Below, piece after piece: positions 1 to 5,121 of a stretch of DNA of 5,121 nt. The notes under the pieces were generated by a model, which saw only the letters and a program-made list of their open reading frames with translations, was not told the origin of the DNA and did not search any database. How positions within the stretch are numbered: the stretch's first letter is position 1; every line of letters begins with the position of its first letter. Source of the stretch: JBDRGD01 sp043818095. GTDB taxonomy: Bacteria; Chloroflexota; Dehalococcoidia; Dehalococcoidales; RBG-16-60-22. Location: NCBI GenBank assembly GCA_043818095.1, contig JBDRGD010000069.1, forward strand, positions 1-5,121. The letters are read 5' to 3'. Made by a program: the position numbers and the translations under genes.

Positions 1-1273
1 GGCGCAACGCCCCGGCGACAGCCGTAACTGTCTTGTCGATGTCGGCATCGCTGTGGGCCAGGGAGACGAAGGCGGCCTCGAACTGCGAAGGCGGCCAGTA
101 GATTCCCGCGGCAAGGAGCTCGTGGAAAAAACGGCGGAAAAGGCCGGTATCCGCCCGGGAGACCGCGGCGTAGTCCGTGACCGGGCCGGCGGTGAAAAAG
201 ACGGTGAGCAGCGAAGCCACCCGGGAAACGGTGAGCTTTTGCCCGGGGGGGGCGGTGGCTTTTATCCCCTCTTCCAGGCGGGCGGCGGCTTTTGCCAGCC
301 TCTCGTAGACGCCGGGCGCGCGCAGGGCGTTCAGCGTGGCGATGCCCGCGGACATCGCCAGCGGGTTCCCGGAAAGGGTCCCCGCCTGGTAGACCGGCCC
401 GTTGGGGGCCATCATCTCCATAATCGCCCTTTTGCCGCCGTAAGCGCCCACGGGAAGCCCCCCGCCGATAATCTTGCCGAGGCAGGTCAGGTCCGGGGCG
501 ATGCCGTAAACGGTCTGGGCGCCGCCGTAAGCCATGCGGAAACCGGTGATGACCTCGTCGAAGATGAGCAGGGCTCCATGGTCGGCAGTAATCCGGCGCA
601 GGCCCTCCAGGAAGCCGGGCTGCGGCGGGACCACCCCCATGTTGGCGGCGACCGGTTCGACGATGACGGCGGCAATCTTCTGCGGGTAGCGCGCGAAGAG
701 CCGCTCCACGGCGGCGAGGTTGTTATAGGGGGCGACTAAAGTGTTCCGCGCGTAGCCCGCGGGGACGCCGGGGGAGAAGGGGACGCCCAGGGTCGCCAGT
801 CCGGAGCCGGCGCTGACCAGCAGGCCGTCGGCGTGGCCGTGATAGGCCCCGGCGAACTTGATGATTTTATCGCGGCCGGTGAACCCCCGCGCCAGGCGCA
901 GCGCGGACATGGTGGCTTCCGTACCGGAGTTGACGAAGCGGAGCATCTCCACCGAGGGCAGCGCCCCGGAAATCAGCTTCGCCAGGGTTATCTCCCGTTC
1001 TGTGGACGCTCCGAAGGTCGTGCCCAGTTCCGCCGCTTCCCGCAGCGCCGCCACCACCGGAGCCGGGGCGTGCCCCAGAATCAGGGGGCCCCAGGAGCCC
1101 ACGAAATCGATGAACTCGTTGCCGTCGGCGTCGAAGATGTGCGAGCCCTTTCCCCGGGCGATGAACGGCGGCGTGCCGCCGACCGCCTTGAAGGCGCGTA
1201 CCGGGCTGTCCACCCCTCCGGGCAGGTAGCGCTGCGCTTCCTCGAAAAGCTCACGGGAATGCCGGAAATCCAT
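1..1273 (-). CDS. hemL: Glutamate-1-semialdehyde 2,1-aminomutase (3' end just outside window)
   Basis: HemL is a PLP enzyme of the class-III aminotransferase fold that converts glutamate-1-semialdehyde to 5-aminolevulinate in the cytoplasm, completing the step begun by HemA. I translated 424 uninterrupted codons from the ATG at 1271-1273 to the left edge. The family is about 425-435 residues, so only a few C-terminal codons and the stop are missing. Landmarks are GGVDSPVRAF near the N-terminus, NSGTEA (115-120, PLP phosphate contact), YHGHADG (144-150), FDEVITGFR (238-246, with Asp239 on the PLP ring nitrogen), CLGKIIGGGLP with catalytic Lys267, and GTLSGNPLAM (298-307). Ile242 takes the place of the methionine common in this motif (see findings). 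The start follows the hemB stop after 5 nt and has GGAGGA at 1283-1288, 9 nt upstream. The gene is intact within the window, with no frameshift. Confidence 0.97.
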   Translation of the reverse strand, partial: MDFRHSRELFEEAQRYLPGGVDSPVRAFKAVGGTPPFIARGKGSHIFDADGNEFIDFVGSWGPLILGHAPAPVVAALREAAELGTTFGASTEREITLAKLISGALPSVEMLRFVNSGTEATMSALRLARGFTGRDKIIKFAGAYHGHADGLLVSAGSGLATLGVPFSPGVPAGYARNTLVAPYNNLAAVERLFARYPQKIAAVIVEPVAANMGVVPPQPGFLEGLRRITADHGALLIFDEVITGFRMAYGGAQTVYGIAPDLTCLGKIIGGGLPVGAYGGKRAIMEMMAPNGPVYQAGTLSGNPLAMSAGIATLNALRAPGVYERLAKAAARLEEGIKATAPPGQKLTVSRVASLLTVFFTAGPVTDYAAVSRADTGLFRRFFHELLAAGIYWPPSQFEAAFVSLAHSDADIDKTVTAVAGALR

Positions 1274-1278
1274 ATCTC

Positions 1279-2256
1279 CTATTCCTCCAGCCACGCCGCC
1301 GCCTCTTTGGCGTGATAGGTGAGGATGATGTCCGCCCCCGCGCGCTTGATGGAAGTCAGGGCCTCCAGGACCGCCCGCTTTTCCTCCAGCCAGCCCCGCT
1401 GCGCCGCGGCTTTCAGCATGGCGTACTCGCCGCTGACGTTGTAAGCCGCCAGGGGGTAGCCGGTGGCGTCGCGTACCTGTCTTATCACGTCCAGGTAGGG
1501 CAGCGCCGGCTTGACCATGACCATGTCCGCGCCCTCGGCGATGTCCTGCGCCACTTCCCGCAGCGCCTCGCGCGCGTTGGGCGGGTCCATCTGGTAGCCG
1601 CGCCGGTCCCCGAACTGCGGGGCGGACTCCGCCGCCTCGCGGAAGGGGCCGTAGAAGGCGGAAGCGTACTTGGCGGCGTAGGAGAGAATCACGGTGTCGG
1701 TAAAGCCCCGGGCGTCCAGCGTCTCCCGGATGGCTTTCACGCGGCCGTCCATCATGTCCGAAGGGGCGACGATATCCGCGCCTGCGGCGGCATGGACCGC
1801 CGCCATCTCTGCCAGCAGCGGCAGGGTGCGGTCGTTGTCCACCGCGCCGTCGGCAATCACGCCGCAGTGCCCGTGGCTGGTGTACTCGCAGAGGCAGACG
1901 TCCGTCATCACGATGAGCTCCGGCGCCGTGTCCTTGATGGTGCGTATCGCCGCGGGGACGACGCCCTCCGCCCGGCAGGCGGAAGAGCCGGTCTCGTCTT
2001 TCTCTTTCGGTATCCCGAAAAGGATGACCGCGGGGATTTTCAGACGGGCAATCTCCTTTATCTCCGGGGCCAGCCGGTCCGGCGAATAACGGAAGACGCC
2101 GGGCAGGGAGGCGATTTCCTCCCGGTAATTTTTCCCCTCGACGACGAAGAGCGGGTAAACGAGGTCGCCCGCGTCCAGCGTGGTCTCCCGCACCAGCGCC
2201 CTCAAGGCTTCCGTGCGGCGCAGGCGGCGGGGTCTTATCAGCGGAAAGCCAGCCAT
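1279..2256 (-). CDS. hemB: Porphobilinogen synthase (delta-aminolevulinic acid dehydratase)
   Basis: HemB condenses two 5-aminolevulinate molecules into porphobilinogen in the cytoplasm, usually as a homo-octamer. The product is 325 residues, matching the family. Two Schiff-base lysines are evident: Lys196 in SYAAKYASAFYGPFR (192-206) and Lys249 in MVMVKPALPYLD (245-256). Cys121, Cys123 and Cys131, in DVCLCEYTSHGHCGV (119-133), form the three-cysteine zinc site, so this is a zinc-type rather than an Asp-rich Mg-only enzyme. The YQMDPPNAREALRE segment (221-234) retains glutamates in the region that binds the allosteric magnesium in the E. coli enzyme, so Mg stimulation is plausible but inferred. 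The N-terminal arm MAGFPLIRPRRLRR is typical. The start lies 1 nt after the cobA-hemD stop, with a strong Shine-Dalgarno sequence 6 nt upstream. It sits between HemL, which makes its substrate, and the later enzymes, in one transcription unit. Confidence 0.98.
   Translation of the reverse strand: MAGFPLIRPRRLRRTEALRALVRETTLDAGDLVYPLFVVEGKNYREEIASLPGVFRYSPDRLAPEIKEIARLKIPAVILFGIPKEKDETGSSACRAEGVVPAAIRTIKDTAPELIVMTDVCLCEYTSHGHCGVIADGAVDNDRTLPLLAEMAAVHAAAGADIVAPSDMMDGRVKAIRETLDARGFTDTVILSYAAKYASAFYGPFREAAESAPQFGDRRGYQMDPPNAREALREVAQDIAEGADMVMVKPALPYLDVIRQVRDATGYPLAAYNVSGEYAMLKAAAQRGWLEEKRAVLEALTSIKRAGADIILTYHAKEAAAWLEE
1283..1288 (-). promoter_or_regulatory. Ribosome binding site of hemL
   Basis: On the minus strand GGAGGA lies 9 nt before the hemL ATG and within the final hemB codons. 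A second purine run, AGGAG at 1276-1280, overlaps the hemB stop but is only 2 nt from the ATG, too close for good initiation. The former is therefore preferred. Confidence 0.75.
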
Positions 2257-2257
2257 C

Positions 2258-3772
2258 TTAAGCCTCCCTTCGGAAATAGTCTTCGATTGCCCTGACCAGG
2301 CCGGGTATCGTCTGCTCTTGAGCGATGACGTCCACCCGCAGCCCCGCCTTTTCCGCTGTGGCGGCGGTCTTGGGTCCGATGCAGGCGGTGCGGATTGTCT
2401 TGACCGCCGCGAGCCCGTCCCCCAGCGCCGCCACCAGGTTGGTGACCGTCGAAGAACTGGTAAAGGTTATCACGTCGATGCCGCCCCCCGCAATCAACTC
2501 TTTCGCCGCGTCGACCGCTTCCTCCGCGGGGACGGTCCGGTAGGCGGTGATATCGGTTACCTCCCCGCCGAGGCCGCGGATGCCTTGCGCCATCTCCGCG
2601 TCCGCGATGTCCGCGCGGGGCAGCAGGAAGCGCTGTCCGGCAATCCCCCGCTCCTTGAGCCCGGCGACCACGCCCTCTCCGGTGTAGGTCTCCGGGACGT
2701 AGTCGGGGAGGATGCCCCTGGCTTCCAGCGCCTGGGCGGTAGCCGGTCCGATAGCGCCGATTTGCCGGCCGCCGAGGGCGCGGCTGTCCCGGCCCAGGTA
2801 TTGCAGGCGCTCCCAGAAGGCGGCCACGCCGTTGACGCTGGTAAAGATTAGCCAGTGGTAGTCCTCCAGGCGGGAAATCGCCGTGTCCAGGGGGGCGGTA
2901 TCGCTCGCCGACCGGATAGCGATGACGGGCAGCTCCACGGGCACCGCGCCGTGCTCTTTGAGCAAGCGACTCAATTCGCTCGCCTGGCTCCGCGCCCGGG
3001 TGACCAGGACGCGCTTGCCGGAGAGGGGCCGGTTATCGAACCAGCGGAGGCGCTCCCGCATCTGCACGACCCTGCCGACGACGACCACCGCCGGGGCGGT
3101 AAGGCCGCTTTCCGCTACCAGTGCGACGATGTCCTCCAGGGTGCCGGTGACCGTCTGCTGCTGGGGGTGGGTGCCTTCTTTAATCACGGCCACGGGGGTC
3201 TGCGCCGCCCGGCCGTTTTCCCGCAGCCGGGCGACGATTTCCGGGAGGTTTTTCATGCCCATGAGGAAGACCAGGGTGTCCACGCCGAGCTTCGCCCAGT
3301 CGATGCTGGAGCCGTCCTTGGCGGGGTCTTCGTGCCCGGTGACCACGGCAAACGAAGCCGCCAGCCCGCGGTGCGTTACCGGGATGCCGGCGTAAGCGGG
3401 CACGGCGATGGCCGAGGTAATTCCCGGCACGATGGCGAAGGGGATGCCATGCTCCGCGAGGGTTTCCGCCTCCTCGCCGCCCCTCCCCAGGACGAAGGGG
3501 TCGCCGCCCTTCAGACGGACCACGGTCTTGCCCTCTTTCGCCTTGTTGACCAGCAGGAGGTTAATCTCCTCCTGGGGCAGGGTGTGCTCCCCGGAGGCTT
3601 TCCCCACGTAGATTTTCTCGGCGTCCGGCGGGACCAGCGCCAGCAGGCTTTCGTCGAGCAGGCGGTCGTAAACGACGACCCCAGCCTTCCGCAGGCACTC
3701 CGCGCCTTTCTGCGTCAGCAGCGACGGGTCGCCCGGTCCCGCGCCCACCAGATAGACCTTGCCCGCGCTCAT
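2258..3772 (-). CDS. cobA-hemD: Bifunctional uroporphyrinogen-III C-methyltransferase / uroporphyrinogen-III synthase fusion
   Basis: This is a 504-residue fusion of two enzymes acting at the tetrapyrrole branch point. Residues 1 to about 245 are a SAM-dependent uroporphyrinogen-III methyltransferase (SUMT). The SUMT motifs are VGAGPGDP (9-16), RLKGGDPFVLGRGGEE (86-101), PGITSAIAVPAYAGIPVTHRG (split as 116-130 and 131-136) and FLMGMKNL (169-176). It converts uroporphyrinogen III to precorrin-2. Residues from about 248 to the end are uroporphyrinogen-III synthase, starting at RPLSGKRVLVTRA (248-260). This half shows the HemD motifs FTSVNGV (310-316), IGPATAQAL (341-349), a TYTGEGV segment (362-368) and FTSSSTV (437-443). 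A HemD domain flips ring D of hydroxymethylbilane as it closes the ring. The start at 3772 is chosen because it begins exactly at the SUMT fold. An in-frame extension of 68 codons upstream would lie wholly inside hemC and has a low-complexity Arg/Gly composition. The ATG overlaps the hemC stop by 4 nt, and GAGG (3778-3781) sits 5 nt upstream. Confidence 0.96.
   Translation of the reverse strand: MSAGKVYLVGAGPGDPSLLTQKGAECLRKAGVVVYDRLLDESLLALVPPDAEKIYVGKASGEHTLPQEEINLLLVNKAKEGKTVVRLKGGDPFVLGRGGEEAETLAEHGIPFAIVPGITSAIAVPAYAGIPVTHRGLAASFAVVTGHEDPAKDGSSIDWAKLGVDTLVFLMGMKNLPEIVARLRENGRAAQTPVAVIKEGTHPQQQTVTGTLEDIVALVAESGLTAPAVVVVGRVVQMRERLRWFDNRPLSGKRVLVTRARSQASELSRLLKEHGAVPVELPVIAIRSASDTAPLDTAISRLEDYHWLIFTSVNGVAAFWERLQYLGRDSRALGGRQIGAIGPATAQALEARGILPDYVPETYTGEGVVAGLKERGIAGQRFLLPRADIADAEMAQGIRGLGGEVTDITAYRTVPAEEAVDAAKELIAGGGIDVITFTSSSTVTNLVAALGDGLAAVKTIRTACIGPKTAATAEKAGLRVDVIAQEQTIPGLVRAIEDYFRREA
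2263..2268 (-). promoter_or_regulatory. Ribosome binding site of hemB
   Basis: On the minus strand GGGAGG lies 6 nt before the hemB ATG, inside the last codons of cobA-hemD. It fixes the hemB start and means hemB initiation takes place on mRNA still being read by ribosomes finishing the upstream gene. Confidence 0.85.
3769..3772 (-). other. 4-nt stop/start overlap hemC/cobA-hemD
   Basis: The minus-strand ATGA carries both the hemC TGA stop and the cobA-hemD ATG. Such overlaps commonly couple translation of adjacent genes and here would keep HemC and its product-consuming partner HemD in step. The coupling is inferred; the overlap is seen directly. Confidence 0.9.
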
Positions 3773-4692
3773 GACTGCCTCGCCTCGAGAATAAAGTCGG
3801 CGGCGCCCCGGCCCAAGATCTCCCGCGCCAGGCTTTCCCCGAGCGCTTCCGCGTCCGCGGCGGCGCCCTCCGCGGAGGAGCGCAGCATTTTCCGCTGCGG
3901 CACGTCGGCCACCATTCCTGCCAGTTTCAGGCGGTCGCCGTGGACCGTGCCCAGCGCGGCGATAGGCGCCCGGCAACCGCCGCCCAGCGTGAGCAGGAAA
4001 GCGCGCTCCCCGGTAATCGCCTGCCAGGTGGCGAGGTGGTTTAAAGACGCGGCGATGGCCGCCGCATCATCGTCATCCGCGCGTATTTCCAGCGCCAGGG
4101 CGCCCTGGCCCACCGCCGGGAGGAAATCATCCGCGGATAGGTATTCCGTGATGCGCTCCGTCATTTCCAGTCTTTGCAGTGCCGCCGCCGCCAGGATGAC
4201 ACCGGCAAACTCGCCCGTGGAGACCTTGCGCAGCCGCGTGTCCACGTTGCCGCGGATGCCGCTCACCGCCAGGTCCGGGCGGCGGACGTTGACCTGTACC
4301 GCGCGCCGCAGGCTCCCCGTGCCGATGCGCGCGCCGGGGGCGAGCTCCGCCAGCTTTTCCCCCCGGGTGACCAGCACGTCCCGGGGGTCGGCGCGCTCCA
4401 TGACCGCGGCGAGGCTCAGGCCGGAGGGGACCTCGGCGGGCATGTCCTTGAGGCTGTGGACCGCCAGGTCGATTTCTCTCGCCAGCAGCGCCTCTTCCAG
4501 TTCCTTGACGAAAACGCCGATGCCGGACATGTGGTCGAGGGCGATACGGCGATTGCGGTCCCCCCCGGTAGCGATTTCCCGGGTGGTGACCGTCATATCG
4601 GGGCAAAGTGAGCGTAACCGGGAGACGACCGCGGCGGTCTGCACCCGCGCCAGCCGGCTGCCCCGGGAGCCGACGACGATGCTTTTCCTCAT
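3769..4692 (-). CDS. hemC: Hydroxymethylbilane synthase (porphobilinogen deaminase)
   Basis: HemC polymerises four porphobilinogens into linear hydroxymethylbilane on a covalently bound dipyrromethane cofactor, in the cytoplasm. The 307-residue product is of normal family length. Visible landmarks are the N-terminal GSRGSRLA substrate-binding segment (8-15), the loop and helix GVFVKELEEALL (59-70), HSLKDMP with catalytic Asp83 (79-85), GTGSLRR (124-130), RGNVDTRL (147-154), LPAVGQGAL (191-199) and GGGCRAPI, whose Cys240 is the expected dipyrromethane attachment site. The lysines at E. coli positions 55 and 59 in the flexible loop are His54 and Ile58 here, which is unusual, but the core catalytic residues are present. 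The ATG overlaps the hemA stop (ATGA), and no closer alternative start fits the conserved N-terminus. The best Shine-Dalgarno-like stretch (AAGGA, 4705-4709) is about 12 nt upstream, so translational coupling to hemA is likely. Its product is the substrate for the HemD half of the next gene. Confidence 0.97.
   Translation of the reverse strand: MRKSIVVGSRGSRLARVQTAAVVSRLRSLCPDMTVTTREIATGGDRNRRIALDHMSGIGVFVKELEEALLAREIDLAVHSLKDMPAEVPSGLSLAAVMERADPRDVLVTRGEKLAELAPGARIGTGSLRRAVQVNVRRPDLAVSGIRGNVDTRLRKVSTGEFAGVILAAAALQRLEMTERITEYLSADDFLPAVGQGALALEIRADDDDAAAIAASLNHLATWQAITGERAFLLTLGGGCRAPIAALGTVHGDRLKLAGMVADVPQRKMLRSSAEGAAADAEALGESLAREILGRGAADFILEARQS
3778..3781 (-). promoter_or_regulatory. Probable ribosome binding site of cobA-hemD
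   Basis: On the minus strand GAGG lies 5 nt before the ATG, within the hemC 3' end. A second GAGG at 3783-3786 has 10 nt spacing. Either supports the start at 3772 over the longer upstream frame. The match is short, and the ATGA overlap probably also allows re-initiation by ribosomes leaving hemC. Confidence 0.55.
4689..4692 (-). other. 4-nt stop/start overlap hemA/hemC
   Basis: The minus-strand ATGA carries the hemA TGA stop and the hemC ATG. No hemX-type membrane-protein gene is inserted between the two, unlike in the Bacillus hemAXCDBL operon. The overlap suggests hemC is translated largely by ribosomes coming off hemA, which fits its weak, distant Shine-Dalgarno sequence. Confidence 0.9.
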
Positions 4693-5121
4693 CCCGCCGA
4701 CTCTTCCTTAAGCTGGAAGAGCTCCTGCACCAGCCGGGCGTAAGCGGCGCTGTCGGCGCCGCCGTTCCCGTCCGTTTTCAGGCGGTGAATCGGCGCCTTC
4801 AGAATCTTGGCGACAATGGCCCGGGTCATCATTTCCAGGCTGTAACGCTCCTCCTCGTTCAGGGGGGGCAGCCTTTTTACGGTGCGTTCCAGGTGAGCGT
4901 GGCGGATATTTTCCGCCCGGTCCATCAGTGCGCGAATCAGCGGCCTCACCTGGAAGTTCTGCCACCATTCCCCGATTTTGCTCACCTCCCCGGTGATTAT
5001 CCCTTCCGCTTTGCCCGTCTCCGCCTCGCGCTGGCGGCGGTTCTGCTCCGCAATCCGGGAGAGGTCATCAATATTATACAGGAAAACGTTCTCGATTTCC
5101 GTGACCCTAGGCGCCACGTTG
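4689..5121 (-). CDS. hemA: Glutamyl-tRNA reductase, C-terminal part (5' end outside window)
   Basis: HemA reduces glutamyl-tRNA(Glu) to glutamate-1-semialdehyde with NADPH, the first committed step of the C5 tetrapyrrole pathway, in the cytoplasm. The frame is open to the right edge, and 143 codons plus a TGA stop are visible. They cover the end of the NADPH domain (the LYNIDDL motif at visible residues 14-20), the long spinal helix, and the C-terminal dimerisation domain. That domain shows WWQNFQVRPLI at 52-62 and the family signature IVAKILKAPIHRLK at 102-115. The family is usually about 420-450 residues, so roughly two thirds, including the catalytic cysteine region, lie outside the window. 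A GTG at 5115-5117 can be read as a start but is an internal valine codon. The stop overlaps the hemC start by 4 nt. The final 25 or so residues after the signature are a variable tail. Identification is secure from the C-terminal domain and from the hemC neighbour. Confidence 0.95.
   Translation of the reverse strand, partial: NVAPRVTEIENVFLYNIDDLSRIAEQNRRQREAETGKAEGIITGEVSKIGEWWQNFQVRPLIRALMDRAENIRHAHLERTVKRLPPLNEEERYSLEMMTRAIVAKILKAPIHRLKTDGNGGADSAAYARLVQELFQLKEESAG

Noticed and set aside
245..252. Run of eight G (C on the coding strand) in hemL, with similar 7-base runs at 4862-4868 in hemA and 4560-4566 in hemC, as possible phase-variable tracts
   Set aside because: The runs fall in frame within ordinary Pro or Gly codons in GC-rich DNA, and all frames are intact. 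Phase variation of housekeeping biosynthetic genes is not expected. They matter only as sites of possible sequencing error.
53..739. 228-codon plus-strand open frame at the left end
   Set aside because: It is antisense to hemL, whose minus-strand frame I translated without interruption and which has all its catalytic motifs. The plus-strand product is low complexity.
1312..2295. 327-codon plus-strand open frame opposite hemB
   Set aside because: It is the antisense shadow of a clearly identified hemB in GC-rich DNA. The translation has no recognisable domain.
3773..3976. 68-codon N-terminal extension of the cobA-hemD frame starting at 3976
   Set aside because: It lies entirely inside hemC in another frame and has an Arg/Gly-rich shadow composition. 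The SUMT fold begins directly at the ATG at 3772, which has a GAGG and an ATGA overlap.
4127..4606. 159-codon minus-strand open frame within hemC
   Set aside because: It is a frame-shifted reading of hemC rich in Gly, Arg, Pro and His. It is an artefact of GC-rich codons.
5115..5117. GTG as a possible start of a short separate gene
   Set aside because: The frame continues to the window edge and the encoded sequence is mid-protein GluTR, so this is an internal valine codon.

Overview
This window is one end-to-end stretch of a tetrapyrrole (heme, siroheme, cobalamin) biosynthesis operon. Every gene is on the minus strand and nothing in it is intergenic beyond a few bases. In transcription order, from right to left in window coordinates, the genes are hemA (glutamyl-tRNA reductase, only its C-terminal third visible), hemC (hydroxymethylbilane synthase), a cobA-hemD fusion (uroporphyrinogen-III methyltransferase joined to uroporphyrinogen-III synthase), hemB (porphobilinogen synthase) and hemL (glutamate-1-semialdehyde aminomutase, missing only its last few residues). 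hemA runs off the right edge and hemL off the left edge.

Together the five genes encode the C5 route. HemA and HemL make 5-aminolevulinate from glutamyl-tRNA, HemB condenses two of these into porphobilinogen, and HemC joins four porphobilinogens into hydroxymethylbilane. The HemD half closes the ring to uroporphyrinogen III and the CobA half methylates it to precorrin-2. The visible genes therefore lead towards siroheme, cobalamin or a siroheme-dependent heme route. No gene for uroporphyrinogen decarboxylase or later protoporphyrin steps is present here.

The packing is extreme. hemA/hemC and hemC/cobA-hemD each overlap by 4 nt (ATGA). cobA-hemD and hemB are separated by 1 nt, and hemB and hemL by 5 nt. 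The Shine-Dalgarno sequences lie inside the upstream genes. This indicates one polycistronic mRNA with coupled translation. The promoter and any leader regulation would lie upstream of hemA, outside the window. No terminator, tRNA, repeat, mobile element or CRISPR array is seen.

The DNA is GC-rich with a strong G/C bias at third codon positions, which produces long spurious open frames on the plus strand. The gene order with a cobA-hemD fusion and no hemX between hemA and hemC is of the kind seen in anaerobic bacteria such as Clostridia-like Firmicutes and Dehalococcoidia (Chloroflexota). I lean slightly towards the latter but cannot prove it from sequence alone.

I do not see an undescribed system here. 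The items worth a second look are residue-level. HemL has isoleucine at the position where Met-to-Ile gives gabaculine resistance in Synechococcus. HemC lacks the two lysines found in the active-site loop of the E. coli enzyme.
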